DNA from: Ahrensia sp. R2A130
GTDB taxonomy: Bacteria > Pseudomonadota > Alphaproteobacteria > Rhizobiales > Rhizobiaceae
Direction: 5' to 3'
Assembly (NCBI RefSeq): GCF_000179775.1
Contig: NZ_AEEB01000005.1
Location: forward strand, 186,001 to 250,000
Length of the DNA stretch: 64,000 nucleotides
Both the position numbers and the translations under genes were made by a program. Positions 28,572-38,645 of the stretch are shown piece after piece. The notes beneath the pieces were generated by a model. It worked only from the letters and a program-made list of their open reading frames with translations. It had not been told where the DNA came from and searched no databases. Within the stretch, counting starts at the first letter, position 1; every line of letters starts with the position of its first letter.

Positions 28572-31235
28572 ATGGCAAGCGAGCGCTATTCACCCGCAGA
28601 CGTCGAACACAAATGGCAGGCCCGCTGGGACGACGCCAAGCTGTTCGAGGCCAAAAGCGAACCGGACCCGGACGCACAGACCTATTACGTGCTGGAGATG
28701 TTCCCCTACCCATCCGGTCGCATCCATATGGGCCACGTTCGCAACTACGCGATGGGCGATGTAATCGCGCGCTACAAACGCGCCAAGGGTTTCGAAGTGC
28801 TGCACCCCATGGGTTGGGATGCTTTCGGCATGCCTGCAGAAAACGCGGCGATGCAGAACAAGACCCACCCCAAGGGCTGGACCTACGATAACATCGCGTC
28901 GATGCGCTCGCAGTTGAAATCGCTCGGCCTGTCGCTGGACTGGTCCCGCGAATTCGCCACCTGTGACCCTGAATATTACGCGCAGCAGCAGTCCTTGTTC
29001 CTCGACTTCCTCGATGCCGATCTGGTGACGCGCAAGAACGCCCGCGTGAACTGGGACCCTGTGGACATGACCGTGCTCGCCAACGAACAGGTGATCGACG
29101 GCAAGGGCTGGCGCTCCGGTGCAGAGGTCGAACAGCGCGACCTGACGCAATGGTTCTTCAAGATCTCCGACTATTCCGAAGACCTGCTCGACAGCCTCGA
29201 CACGCTCGACGGCTGGCCCGCCCGGGTGAAGCTGATGCAGGCCAACTGGATCGGTCGCTCACGCGGTCTCGAAATGACCTTCGAGTTGACCGAGCCCGCT
29301 GGCGATCACACCGGCATCGAGATCTACACCACTCGCCCCGACACATTGGCCGGTGCCAGCTTCATCGCGCTTGCGCCGGAACATCCACTGGCCGTGCAAC
29401 TTGCTGCCGATAGTCCAGCACTCGCCAAATTCTCCGTGGATGTTCGCAAGTCCGGTACGAGCGCAGAAGAATTGGAGACCGCCGAGAAGCAGGGCTTCGA
29501 CACAGGGATTCACGTGAAACATCCGCTTTATGAAGGCGAGACGCTTCCCGTCTATGTGGCGAACTTCGTGTTGATGGACTACGGCACCGGTGCGATCTTC
29601 GCCTGTCCGGCCCACGACCAGCGCGATCTCGACTTCGCCCGCAAATACGGCCTGCCCGTCATCGACACGTTCTTTGCGCCGGACAATCACACCCCGGTCG
29701 CCAACGCCGCCTTCGTGCCGCCAAAAACAGAGATGGTGGATTGGGTGAACCAGCCCGCCGGTATCGAAAAGGCCACCGGCGAAGACGCTGTGGAGCAGAC
29801 GATCGACTGGGCGGAAAAGAAAAGCCTCGGCACCGCCAAGACGCAGTTTCGCCTGCGCGACTGGGGCATTTCCCGCCAGCGCTATTGGGGTTGCCCGATC
29901 CCTGTCGTCCATTGCGAGACCTGTGGCGTCGTGCCTGAAAAGAAAGAGAATCTACCGGTCGAGCTACCCGACGACGTCACCTTCGACATTCCCGGCAACC
30001 CGCTGGACCGCCACCCAACATGGCGCAACACGACCTGCCCGTCTTGTGGTGGCGCGGCTCTGCGTGAAACGGACACGATGGACACCTTCGTGGACTCATC
30101 GTGGTACTACGCCCGCTTTGCGGACCCCACCGCCAGCACGCCGACCAATGTTACGGCCACGAATTGCTGGCTGCCTGTAGATCAATATATCGGCGGCATC
30201 GAACACGCGATTTTGCACCTGCTCTATTCCCGCTTCTTCGCCCGCGCGATGCAGAAGACAGGCCACCTCGCCGTTGCCGAACCCTTCAAAGGCTTGTTCA
30301 CGCAAGGCATGGTCGTCCACGAAACCTATAAGGCAGCCGATGGCAGCTGGGTAGTTCCCCTAGATGTGACCACTAATAACGTGAACGGTAAGCAAGTAGC
30401 CAACACGTCCTTTGAGGCCATAGGTTTAGACAGCTCTAGTCTCAGCAATAAAGACAAAGAATTGTGGGTGGTGAAAACAGAAGACCATGATCATGACCGC
30501 ATTAGAGTAAACGTCGGTCCAATCGAGAAGATGTCGAAGTCCAAGCGCAACACCGTGGACCCCGACGAAATCATCGCCACTTATGGCGCGGACACCGCCC
30601 GCTGGTTCGTGCTGTCCGACTCACCACCGGACCGCGATGTGATCTGGACAGATGCTGGCGTTCAGGGCGCCCACCGTTTCGTTCAACGCCTCTGGCGTCT
30701 GGTGCATCGCGTGGCGGAAGGCGCTGATCGCCCCGGCACTGACGACGCATCACTCACGCTTCGCAAGATCACCCACAAAACGCTCGCCAACGTGGACACG
30801 ATGATTCCTGCATTGCGCAACAACGCGGCGGTCGCTCAGATCTACACGCTGGTGAACGCGCTGGAAAAAGCTGTCGATGATAACTCCGTCTCAAGCCAAG
30901 CACTGGGTGAAGGCATAACCATCACGCTGCAAATGATCGCGCCGATGATGCCCCACCTTGCCGAAGAGTGCTGGGTAGCGCTGGGCCACGACACGATGGT
31001 TGGCGATACGCCATGGCCTGACTTCGATGCCGATCTGTTGGCCGAAGACACCGTCACTCTGCCCGTGCAAATCAACGGTAAGAAACGCGGTGATGTCGAA
31101 CTCCCCGCAGACGCATCCAAGGAAGATGCCGAAGCGACTGTGCTCGCTCTCGACTTTGTGCAGAGCGCATTGTCTGGTAAGCCTCCACGCAAGGTCGTTG
31201 TGGTGCCTGGAAGGATCGTCAATGTGGTCGTTTAA
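28572..31235 (+). CDS. leuS: Leucyl-tRNA synthetase
   Basis: A class I synthetase charging tRNA-Leu. HMGH (52-55, the HIGH motif) and KMSKS (653-657) are intact. The editing domain lies between, and a zinc-binding-like cysteine pair is seen in CETCG and CPSCG. It has 887 residues. The open frame extends back to 27837 through antisense of yggS. The ATG at 28572 ([16 protein letters not shown]) fits the family, with 28557 as a possible alternative. Residues about 594-643, just before KMSKS, are encoded by an AT-rich patch unlike the rest of the gene. lptE starts inside its last codons. Confidence 0.96.
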   Translation: MASERYSPADVEHKWQARWDDAKLFEAKSEPDPDAQTYYVLEMFPYPSGRIHMGHVRNYAMGDVIARYKRAKGFEVLHPMGWDAFGMPAENAAMQNKTHPKGWTYDNIASMRSQLKSLGLSLDWSREFATCDPEYYAQQQSLFLDFLDADLVTRKNARVNWDPVDMTVLANEQVIDGKGWRSGAEVEQRDLTQWFFKISDYSEDLLDSLDTLDGWPARVKLMQANWIGRSRGLEMTFELTEPAGDHTGIEIYTTRPDTLAGASFIALAPEHPLAVQLAADSPALAKFSVDVRKSGTSAEELETAEKQGFDTGIHVKHPLYEGETLPVYVANFVLMDYGTGAIFACPAHDQRDLDFARKYGLPVIDTFFAPDNHTPVANAAFVPPKTEMVDWVNQPAGIEKATGEDAVEQTIDWAEKKSLGTAKTQFRLRDWGISRQRYWGCPIPVVHCETCGVVPEKKENLPVELPDDVTFDIPGNPLDRHPTWRNTTCPSCGGAALRETDTMDTFVDSSWYYARFADPTASTPTNVTATNCWLPVDQYIGGIEHAILHLLYSRFFARAMQKTGHLAVAEPFKGLFTQGMVVHETYKAADGSWVVPLDVTTNNVNGKQVANTSFEAIGLDSSSLSNKDKELWVVKTEDHDHDRIRVNVGPIEKMSKSKRNTVDPDEIIATYGADTARWFVLSDSPPDRDVIWTDAGVQGAHRFVQRLWRLVHRVAEGADRPGTDDASLTLRKITHKTLANVDTMIPALRNNAAVAQIYTLVNALEKAVDDNSVSSQALGEGITITLQMIAPMMPHLAEECWVALGHDTMVGDTPWPDFDADLLAEDTVTLPVQINGKKRGDVELPADASKEDAEATVLALDFVQSALSGKPPRKVVVVPGRIVNVVV

Positions 31236-31749
31236 GCGCTCTCGCGCACCGGTGGGTTTTACCGCCTTGTTGGCAGTTTTGCTCGTCGCCGGTTGCACGG
31301 TAGAGCCGTTGCGCGGCGCACGCACAACCGTTGGTTCCGGAATTGTCTCCGATAATCTGTTGGCAACATCGGTCGCCGAGGTAAACACCCGCGTGGCGCA
31401 GCAGGTGCGTAACGAGCTTCTTTTCGCGCTGCATGGCGGCAACAACAATGTGCCACCGCGCTATCAGGTAAAACTGGGCGTCACGGCCACAGCATCTGCT
31501 TTGTCCATCCAGTCCAGCAGTCTCGCGCCAACATCAGCGCGTGTCGTTGTAAGCGCATCATACACGGCGACGGAAATCGCGACCAACCGCGTCGTCGCCC
31601 AGGGCAACCGCCGCACCTTTGCAGCCTATGACCGCACCACCCAGAGCTTCGCCAACGAGCGGGCGGAGCGTGATGCCGAGAACCGCGCAGCGAAAGAGGT
31701 TGCCGAGCAGATCCGCCTAGCCCTCGGTCAACAACTGTCCGGTAGCTGA
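31222..31749 (+). CDS. lptE: LPS assembly lipoprotein LptE
   Basis: The 175-residue lipoprotein (lipobox LVAGC, cysteine 25) is the outer-membrane plug partner of LptD in the final step of lipopolysaccharide transport. Its sequence is typical of the alphaproteobacterial form (GCTVEPL, then a beta-rich domain with [19 protein letters not shown]). The ATG at 31222 overlaps the end of leuS by 14 bases and has AAGGA at a good distance. holA follows after 19 bases. leuS-lptE-holA is a conserved alphaproteobacterial operon. Confidence 0.88.
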   Translation: MWSFKRSRAPVGFTALLAVLLVAGCTVEPLRGARTTVGSGIVSDNLLATSVAEVNTRVAQQVRNELLFALHGGNNNVPPRYQVKLGVTATASALSIQSSSLAPTSARVVVSASYTATEIATNRVVAQGNRRTFAAYDRTTQSFANERAERDAENRAAKEVAEQIRLALGQQLSGS

Positions 31750-31768
31750 TCTTGGGCGGCGCATATTT

Positions 31769-32821
31769 ATGGCGCAACTGAAGGCATCAGAGGCTGATCG
31801 CCGGATTGCGGCAATGGAGAAATCCGGTCCCGATCACGCGCTCTACCTCATTTATGGGCCGGACCATGGCCTGGCTTTTGAGCGCGCAAGCCGCATAGCA
31901 AAATCCAGCGGCGCGGATATGGAAGACGCCTTTGCCACCGTGCGTCTGGACGCTGATGACGCGGCATCGGACCCGTCACGATTGGCCGACGAGGCCCACA
32001 CCGTGTCTATGTTTGGCGGTAAACGCCTGATCTGGGTGCGCGGCACCACGCGTAAGAACCTTTTGAAGGCTGTTGAGCCGCTCCTCGCCCTCCCCCCTGA
32101 AGACGCAGTCGTCATTATCGAGACCGGCGACTTGAAGAAAACCGCTGCATTGCGGAGCCGAATCGAAAAGTCGCCCCACGCCCTTGCCGTTCCCTGTTAC
32201 GCAGATGGCGGTGCGGCGGTCTCTCAATTGGTAGCCGACATGGTTCAACAGGCTGGTAAAACCATAGACCGTGAAACAGCGCGCGCCTTGGTCGATCTAT
32301 TGGGCGGCGACCGTCTGGCGTCTCGGGGCGAGATTGACAAGTTGCTGCTCTACACGGGGGAAGACCGTGAGATTACCATGGACCATGTGTCCACTATCGT
32401 AGGTGACGCAGCATCTCTCGCCATTGATAGCGTGGTCGATGCGGCGGCCACCGGCGATATGGCCAAGATGGAAAAGACAACAAAGCGATTGCTGGCCCAA
32501 GGCACCGCGCCATTTCTCATCATCAACGCCTGCCTGCGCCATTTCCAAATGCTGCACATGGCACGTGCACGGATGGCCTCTTCGCGTCAGGATGCTGGCA
32601 GTATCATCGGCGGCTTACGCCCCCCAATCAACTTTCAGCGGAAAGATGCCGTCGTCCGCGCGCTGCGGCTGTGGTCCGGGCCCGATCTTGAGAAGACGTC
32701 CCGTCGGCTGGATGCGGTCTTGCTGGAGTGCCGCAGCAATGCTGCGCTTGAACAGCCCCTGCTTATGACCATGTTGCTTGCGATCACACGCCAAGCACAG
32801 CGGCTATCGCGTTTGAACTAA
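31769..32821 (+). CDS. holA: DNA polymerase III subunit delta
   Basis: The 350-residue clamp-loader subunit opens the beta clamp. The N-terminal region LYLIYGPDHGLAFERA, the central LLGGDRLASRGEIDKLLLY and the C-terminal helical domain agree with HolA. Its stop is two bases from the stop of the convergent parB gene, with no room for a terminator between. Confidence 0.93.
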   Translation: MAQLKASEADRRIAAMEKSGPDHALYLIYGPDHGLAFERASRIAKSSGADMEDAFATVRLDADDAASDPSRLADEAHTVSMFGGKRLIWVRGTTRKNLLKAVEPLLALPPEDAVVIIETGDLKKTAALRSRIEKSPHALAVPCYADGGAAVSQLVADMVQQAGKTIDRETARALVDLLGGDRLASRGEIDKLLLYTGEDREITMDHVSTIVGDAASLAIDSVVDAAATGDMAKMEKTTKRLLAQGTAPFLIINACLRHFQMLHMARARMASSRQDAGSIIGGLRPPINFQRKDAVVRALRLWSGPDLEKTSRRLDAVLLECRSNAALEQPLLMTMLLAITRQAQRLSRLN

Positions 32822-32822
32822 A

Positions 32823-33746
32823 TCACTTTGAGCGCGTCAGCCTAAGCTCCAGTTCATCCAGCTGTTCCAACGACTTATAGTCGATGACCAAACGTCCTTT
32901 GCCGCTGGCACGGTGTGTCAGCTTCACGTTCATACCCAGTGCATCGGATAAGGTACGCTCCAAAGCGCGGGAATTAGCATCGTCGTATCGCGGATTAGTT
33001 TCCTTAGGAGTTGCAGACGATACCGGCTGCGAATCGTTAGCATCGGCAACAATCTGCTCGACTTGGCGAACCGACAGTCCGTCTTTCACTATTCGCTGTG
33101 CAATTTCTTCAGGATTATCCAGCGTTATCAATGCTCTAGCATGACCTGCGCTCAACGCGCCTTCCACCAGCAATGCACGCACAGGGGCAGTAAGCTTCAA
33201 CAAGCGCAACGTGTTGGCCACGTGGCTGCGGCTTTTACCGATGGTCTGGGCAAGATCGTTTTGCGTGTAGCTGTGGTCATCCATCAACTGCTCATAGCCC
33301 TGCGCCTCTTCAACCGGATTAAGATCGGCACGCTGCACGTTTTCAATAATGGCCAGTTCAAGCGCTTGCCGGTCATCAACATCGCGAACAACGATCGGCA
33401 CGCTGTGCAAACCAGCGCGTTGCGAAGCTCTCCAACGGCGTTCACCGGCGATGAGCTCGTAATCATGATCCGGATCGCCAGACGTGTGACGAACCAACAG
33501 GGGTTGCAGGAGACCATGCTCTTTGAGTGATCGGGACAAATCGTCCAGATCAGATTCAGAAAATGTGCGGCGCGGGTTGTTGGGATTGGCCCGAATTTTC
33601 TCAATAGCAACGTGCGTGTCAGCCATCACAGGCGCAGCGGGTGCTTCACTAGTTACCGAGCCGGCCTGATTGGACGCTGGCGAATCCATATCGCCAATAA
33701 GGGCTGCAAGCCCGCGGCCAAGCCTTGGTTTTGGTTCTTGAGCCAT
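32823..33746 (-). CDS. parB: Chromosome-partitioning protein ParB
   Basis: The 307-residue CTP-dependent clamp binds parS and spreads on DNA near the origin. The N-terminal ParA-contacting LGRGLAALIG lies at residues 9-18, followed by a ParB N-domain with the GERRWRASQRAG motif, then a helix-turn-helix (AQTIGKSRSHVANTLRLL) and a C-terminal dimerisation domain. It is cotranscribed with parA (25-base gap). Its targets, two perfect parS sites and one variant, are in rsmG, mnmG and mnmE 1.5-3.6 kb away. Confidence 0.96.
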   Translation of the reverse strand: MAQEPKPRLGRGLAALIGDMDSPASNQAGSVTSEAPAAPVMADTHVAIEKIRANPNNPRRTFSESDLDDLSRSLKEHGLLQPLLVRHTSGDPDHDYELIAGERRWRASQRAGLHSVPIVVRDVDDRQALELAIIENVQRADLNPVEEAQGYEQLMDDHSYTQNDLAQTIGKSRSHVANTLRLLKLTAPVRALLVEGALSAGHARALITLDNPEEIAQRIVKDGLSVRQVEQIVADANDSQPVSSATPKETNPRYDDANSRALERTLSDALGMNVKLTHRASGKGRLVIDYKSLEQLDELELRLTRSK

Positions 33747-33771
33747 TGGAAGCCCTTTCCTGTTTCGGGTG

Positions 33772-34593
33772 CTAGGCTTCGGCCCGGCGCTTGTTGTGCA
33801 GTTTTTCGCGCTGGATAACCTGCGACGCGAGCTTCAAATAGGCCTGACTACCGGCACACTTCATATCGTAAAGCAGTACCGGTTTCCCGAACGAGGGCGC
33901 TTCGGAAACCCGCACGTTACGTGGAATGACAGTGTCATAGACGAGATCGCCCATGTTTTCGCGCACATCTTCCATCACCTGCTTCGCCAAGCCATTTCGC
34001 TTGTCATACATGGTGAGAACAATACCTTGGATCGAGAGCTGATTGTTTAGCGTTTGCCGCACCTGGTCGACGGTAGATAGCAATTGACTGAGACCCTCCA
34101 ACGCGAAGAACTCCGTCTGCAACGGCACCAGAACACCGTTGGCAGCCGCCAAAGCGTTGAGCGTCAACAGGTTCAATGATGGCGGGCAATCAATCAGAAT
34201 ATATGTGAAGTCAGGGTTGCGACCCAGATGGCCTGCCACAGCTTTTTTCAGCCGGAACATCCGATCAGTGGCACCTGCGATTTCTGTTTCCACGCCAAGC
34301 AAATCCAGCGTAGCCGGAACGATGGAGAGCTGAGGTACAGCCGTGGGTTGTACGGCTTGCTTCAGCGTCGCACTACCGTCCATGAGGTCGTAAGCCGAGA
34401 TGTCGCGTTCATCACGGCCGATGCCCAAACCCGTGCTTGCATTGCCCTGCGGGTCAAGGTCGATGAGCAAGACCTCTTCGCCGATCGCGGCCAAGGCGGT
34501 GGCCAGATTGATAGCGGTCGTGGTTTTGCCCACTCCGCCCTTCTGGTTTGCCAAGGCAATCACCCGCGGCCTGATATCTGAATTGATGCTCAT
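33772..34593 (-). CDS. parA: Chromosome-partitioning ATPase ParA
   Basis: A 273-residue deviant Walker-A ATPase: KGGVGKTT at residues 18-25, Walker B region VLLIDLDPQGNAS and a later IDCPPSLN motif. It forms the DNA-bound gradient that moves ParB-parS complexes. It precedes parB in the operon. The 111-base gap to rsmG contains two small hairpins (TGCGCTC/GAGCGCA at 34624-34644 and CCCGC/GCGGG at 34666-34678). Confidence 0.96.
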   Translation of the reverse strand: MSINSDIRPRVIALANQKGGVGKTTTAINLATALAAIGEEVLLIDLDPQGNASTGLGIGRDERDISAYDLMDGSATLKQAVQPTAVPQLSIVPATLDLLGVETEIAGATDRMFRLKKAVAGHLGRNPDFTYILIDCPPSLNLLTLNALAAANGVLVPLQTEFFALEGLSQLLSTVDQVRQTLNNQLSIQGIVLTMYDKRNGLAKQVMEDVRENMGDLVYDTVIPRNVRVSEAPSFGKPVLLYDMKCAGSQAYLKLASQVIQREKLHNKRRAEA

Positions 34594-34704
34594 ATCTATG
34601 GTCTTTCAGCGATCATCTCGCCCTGCGCTCGGTTTGTGAGCGCACGGGATAGCAAGGTCATCCATCCCGCAGAGCGGGGAAATTGTCGAGTGTTTCTGAG
34701 GTGT

Positions 34705-35343
34705 TTAATGGCTAAATTCGGTAATTTCGACGAGAACACTGCCGTCGCCACTGCGACTATCATGGACAGCATAAGAGAAATTGTGGCTTGCCTCAGCTTG
34801 AGTGATCTCCGCTTTATGCTCTCTCCCCTTGGGAAAGATTGCCCGCGTTGGTGCACCCCAAAGCGGCGCAGACATGGTTAACAATTCGCTAAGACTTGAT
34901 AGCGCTCGCGCAGTGATCCAGTCAGGCGCTGGCATTGTAGTTGAAACGACCTCAACCCTCTCGTTGTGAACCGTCACGGTCATACCCGTTTTAGCAAGAC
35001 CTATATCACGAAGCACAGCCCGCAGAAACGCAGCTTTCTTGCCGTTGCTTTCCACCAAATGCACATTGGTCAGCGGACCGTCTACATTCATAATCGCCAG
35101 CACCAGACCCGGAAAGCCCGCGCCGCTGCCGAAGTCCACAAGGCTTGTACCGCCGGTAATCAGAGGCGCGATCTGCATACTGTCCAAAAAATGACGTTGC
35201 CAAGCATCAGGAATGGTAGAAGGCGAAACAAGATTGATCTGTTTTTGCCATTTCACCAACAGGTCATGATAAACCTGCAACCGCTCCGCTGTTTCACGTG
35301 AAACACCACTGAGGATTTCTTGAGTTCCCAAAGCCAATGACAT
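34705..35343 (-). CDS. rsmG: 16S rRNA m7G527 methyltransferase RsmG (GidB)
   Basis: The 212-residue SAM-dependent enzyme has DFGSGAGFPGLVLAIM as motif I. The N-terminal GVSRETAERLQVY is notable because codons for VSRET spell a perfect parS site. The ATG at 35343 overlaps the mnmG stop (TGATG), so translation is probably coupled. A GTG one codon upstream is possible. The gene order mnmE-mnmG-rsmG-parA-parB is the classic origin-proximal block. Confidence 0.95.
   Translation of the reverse strand: MSLALGTQEILSGVSRETAERLQVYHDLLVKWQKQINLVSPSTIPDAWQRHFLDSMQIAPLITGGTSLVDFGSGAGFPGLVLAIMNVDGPLTNVHLVESNGKKAAFLRAVLRDIGLAKTGMTVTVHNERVEVVSTTMPAPDWITARALSSLSELLTMSAPLWGAPTRAIFPKGREHKAEITQAEASHNFSYAVHDSRSGDGSVLVEITEFSH
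35290..35305. other. parS site inside rsmG (perfect 16-mer)
   Basis: TGTTTCACGTGAAACA, the canonical palindromic ParB-binding site, lies within the rsmG reading frame about 6.3 kb from the origin candidate. Confidence 0.93.
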
Positions 35344-37220
35344 CACGACACCTTCCTGGCCTGTTCGAAGCGCCTGACAGCCGCCAGAAGCAATGTGGTC
35401 GCCGCAGGGGTCATGCCATCAATTCTAGACGCCTGCCCAATAGATGAAGGCCGAACGCTCACAAGTTTCGATCGTGCTTCGTTCGACATTCCGCCAATCG
35501 CCGCAAAATCGAACTGGTCTGGGATCGACAACGCTTCATCTCGCAGAACGGCATCAATGTCGCGTTTCTGTCGCGCCATATAGACCGCGTACCCCGCTTC
35601 AATCTCTACCTGTTCAGCGATTGCAGGATCTAGGCTTGCAAGTTCAGGCCAGATATTACTCAAAATCTCCATCGAGACTTCACTATAGGCCAACAGATCG
35701 GTGGCATCCCGCCGTACACCATCCTGAGTGATCTTAAGACCGTGCGCAGTAGCTTCAGACGGGGTTAGCGATACAGAACCACAGAGGTTACGGGCTGCAT
35801 CAAGCTCGGTTAGCTTGCTGGTGAATGTTGCCTGGCGCGTCGCGGAACATATACCGAGTTCAATAGCTTTCGGCGTCAGCCTCTGATCCGCATTATCAGC
35901 GCGCAAGCTCAATCGATACTCCGCCCGCGATGTGAACATGCGGTACGGTTCACTAACACCGCGCGTAACCAGATCATCCAACATCACGCCGATATAAGAT
36001 TCGCTGCGGCTGAAATGAACAGGCTCCATACCAGCAACCTGTCGCGCCGCATTAAGACCAGCTACAAGGCCTTGAGCACCGGCTTCCTCGTATCCAGTGG
36101 TACCATTGATCTGTCCCGCAAGATAAAGGCCCTGCATTGCGCGGATTTCCAGGCTCGGACGTAGAGCGCGAGGATCAACATAATCGTATTCGATAGCATA
36201 GCCCGGTTGCAGAATTTTCGCCTGCTCCAGACCTGGAATAGTCGCGATGAATTCCGATTGAACCTCTTCAGGCAAAGATGTCGAGATTCCATTGGGATAG
36301 ACCGTATGATCGTCTAAACCCTCTGGTTCCAAGAAAATTTGATGGCCATCACGTTCGCCGAATTTGACGATTTTATCTTCCACAGAAGGACAGTATCGCG
36401 GCCCTACACCGCCAATTTGGCCAGAATACATCGCCGAACGGTGAACGTTGTCGCGAATTATCGCGTGGGTAGCGGGCGTCGTTCTGGTGATGCCGCAGGC
36501 GACCTGTGGTACAATTATTCTATCCGTAAGAGTCGAGAATGGGACCGGCGGATCATCAGCTTCTTGCATCTCCAACGACGCCCAATCGATTGTGCGCCCA
36601 TCTAGACGCGCCGGTGTGCCTGTTTTCAAACGCCCTAATGGCAATTCCAAAGAGCGAAGTCGGTTTGCCAAAGCGATGGAAGGTTTCTCACCCATTCGGC
36701 CTGCGGGCACTGTCTTTTCGCCAATATGAATAAGGCCGTTCAGGAATGTGCCTGTGGTGAGCACAACCGCACCGCATCGTATAAACGTTCCGTCTGCCAG
36801 TTGAACTCCTGATACTCGTCCATCTGAATACGGAACAATATCAATAACTTCACCTTCTATAATCGCAAGATTATTCTGCGAGGCCGTTTCATCGGCCATA
36901 GCGATTTTGTAGAGTTTCCGATCAGATTGCGTGCGTGGGCCACGAACAGCAGGACCTTTGCGCCGGTTTAGCATTCGAAACTGAATACCGGATGCATCAG
37001 CGACGCGACCCATCAAACCGTCTAAAGCATCAATTTCGCGGACCAAGTGTCCCTTGCCCAATCCACCAATGGCAGGATTGCAGGACATCGTGCCAATTCC
37101 ATCAGCGGAAAGCGTTACAAGCGCTGTCTTCGCACCCATCCGAGCACTAGCACTGGCCGCTTCCGTACCGGCATGGCCACCGCCTATGACAACAACATCA
37201 AAAGATTTCTCATCTGTCAT
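35343..37220 (-). CDS. mnmG: tRNA uridine-5-carboxymethylaminomethyl modification enzyme MnmG (GidA)
   Basis: The FAD-dependent partner of MnmE builds cmnm5U34 in tRNAs. The FAD motif [14 protein letters not shown] is near residues 9-22 and [17 protein letters not shown] follows. The length is 625 residues, standard. The frame reaches a GTG at 37250, but those extra codons (FHVKQ) merely translate a parS site. ATGs at 37232 and 37220 are both possible, and 37220 ([11 protein letters not shown]) fits the family best. It overlaps rsmG by the stop/start pair. Confidence 0.96.
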   Translation of the reverse strand: MTDEKSFDVVVIGGGHAGTEAASASARMGAKTALVTLSADGIGTMSCNPAIGGLGKGHLVREIDALDGLMGRVADASGIQFRMLNRRKGPAVRGPRTQSDRKLYKIAMADETASQNNLAIIEGEVIDIVPYSDGRVSGVQLADGTFIRCGAVVLTTGTFLNGLIHIGEKTVPAGRMGEKPSIALANRLRSLELPLGRLKTGTPARLDGRTIDWASLEMQEADDPPVPFSTLTDRIIVPQVACGITRTTPATHAIIRDNVHRSAMYSGQIGGVGPRYCPSVEDKIVKFGERDGHQIFLEPEGLDDHTVYPNGISTSLPEEVQSEFIATIPGLEQAKILQPGYAIEYDYVDPRALRPSLEIRAMQGLYLAGQINGTTGYEEAGAQGLVAGLNAARQVAGMEPVHFSRSESYIGVMLDDLVTRGVSEPYRMFTSRAEYRLSLRADNADQRLTPKAIELGICSATRQATFTSKLTELDAARNLCGSVSLTPSEATAHGLKITQDGVRRDATDLLAYSEVSMEILSNIWPELASLDPAIAEQVEIEAGYAVYMARQKRDIDAVLRDEALSIPDQFDFAAIGGMSNEARSKLVSVRPSSIGQASRIDGMTPAATTLLLAAVRRFEQARKVS

Positions 37221-37233
37221 TCGAGTTTCCATC

Positions 37234-37249
37234 TGTTTCACGTGAAACA
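37234..37249. other. parS site immediately upstream of mnmG (perfect 16-mer)
   Basis: TGTTTCACGTGAAACA in the mnmE-mnmG gap, 43 bases from the variant site at 37277. Depending on which start is used, it is either the mnmG 5' leader or its first codons. Confidence 0.93.
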
Positions 37250-37276
37250 CAGGCTGTGGGATTAGTGGTGCTGCAA

Positions 37277-37292
37277 TGTTTCACGTGAATCA
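37277..37292. other. parS-like site overlapping the mnmE stop codon (15 of 16)
   Basis: TGTTTCACGTGAATCA differs from the perfect palindrome at one base. The TCA at its end is the complement of the mnmE TGA stop, and this may be why the palindrome is imperfect. Confidence 0.8.
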
Positions 37293-38579
37293 TTTACCGA
37301 CACAAAATTCGGAGAAAATAACATCGAGTAAATCTTCAACATCGGTGCGACCGGTTATACGCGCCAGTGCCTCACTGGCAACTCGTAGGTATTCACACCG
37401 TATGATGTCATCAGTTTGTCTATTCAGCGCCTCATTCAATTGAGCCACGCAATCCAACAAAGCCGCCCTATGCCGGGCTCGAGAGAGGCTAACATGTTCT
37501 CTCTGCGCAACCGCATGATTAAGCCGTTGCCATAGAAGATCCAACAATGGTTGCAGAGCATCATCTGACATCACCGAGAACGACAAACCATCCACATTTT
37601 CTAGATCAGCTTTTGAGCGAACAATCATGGCGTTGGAAGGCACTGTTTCCGGCGAGACCAATAGGTCAGTACTCGGTTGTAACCATAGAACAAGATCCGC
37701 TGCATCCGCCGTCTTTTCAGCACGACGGATCCCTTCTTGTTCTACACGGTTCTCGGTATTTCTCATTCCGGCGGTATCAAAGAGGCGGACCATGTGGCCA
37801 CCCAAATCAATAACGGTCTCCAAAACATCACGAGTAGTACCCGCTTCATCGTCGACGATGGCAATATCCCGTTTCGCTAAAGCATTGAGAAGACTGGATT
37901 TCCCTGCGTTAGGAGGACCAATGAGAGCAACACGGAACCCGTCGCGAATGATTTCTCCGCTCCTATTGTCGTCAAGATGATTATCAATCGCAGTTCTTAT
38001 CGCAGCAACCTCATTCCATAGCTCTGCAGCAGCTTCATCAGGCACATCGCCCTCGTCAGAGAAGTCGATGCTCGCTTCGAAGAACGCACGAACCCGGATC
38101 AAATCTTTCCGCCACCCCTCGTAAAGTTCGCGCAATCCGCCCTGCATTTGTTCCAAAGCAAGCAGACGCTGTGACTCGGTTTGGGCCACGATAAGGTCAG
38201 AGAGCCCTTCAGCTTGGGTCAGATCCAGCTTGCCATTTGCAAATGCACGGCGGGAAAACTCTCCAGGCTCCGCAGGGCGCAAATCGTCGAATGTCACCAA
38301 CTCGGTGAGGACAGCATCAACGGTGGCACACCCACCATGACAATGAAGCTCAGCACAATCCTCACCAGTGAAACTCGCTGGTTCCGGGAATGTTAGGACC
38401 AGAGCTTCGTCCAAGACTCGGCCATCATCGCTCGACAGGCGGCACAACGTGGCTTTCCTTGGTTGCAGTGACCTACCGGTGAGCGCTTTCACGGTTGTAA
38501 GTGCACCGGGCCCAGACAGACGAATGACCGCCACCCCGCTGGGCAACGAACCGGAAGACAGAGCGAAAATCGTATCCAT
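37290..38579 (-). CDS. mnmE: tRNA modification GTPase MnmE (TrmE)
   Basis: The 429-residue GTPase works with MnmG in wobble-uridine modification. The N-terminal THF-binding domain (MDTIFALSSGSLPSGVAVI) is followed by a G domain with GPPNAGKSS (G1), DDEAGTTRD (G2 region), DTAGMR (G3) and RSKADL (G4-like), and a C-terminal FCVGK whose cysteine is the conserved one. The ATG at 38579 was chosen over an upstream start at 38600. Confidence 0.96.
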   Translation of the reverse strand: MDTIFALSSGSLPSGVAVIRLSGPGALTTVKALTGRSLQPRKATLCRLSSDDGRVLDEALVLTFPEPASFTGEDCAELHCHGGCATVDAVLTELVTFDDLRPAEPGEFSRRAFANGKLDLTQAEGLSDLIVAQTESQRLLALEQMQGGLRELYEGWRKDLIRVRAFFEASIDFSDEGDVPDEAAAELWNEVAAIRTAIDNHLDDNRSGEIIRDGFRVALIGPPNAGKSSLLNALAKRDIAIVDDEAGTTRDVLETVIDLGGHMVRLFDTAGMRNTENRVEQEGIRRAEKTADAADLVLWLQPSTDLLVSPETVPSNAMIVRSKADLENVDGLSFSVMSDDALQPLLDLLWQRLNHAVAQREHVSLSRARHRAALLDCVAQLNEALNRQTDDIIRCEYLRVASEALARITGRTDVEDLLDVIFSEFCVGK

Positions 38580-38645
38580 GACAACCCAACCTTCCTTCAA
38601 AGGCCAGATCGAGTCCGAATCCTTTCGGATGTGACTCGATAAAAC

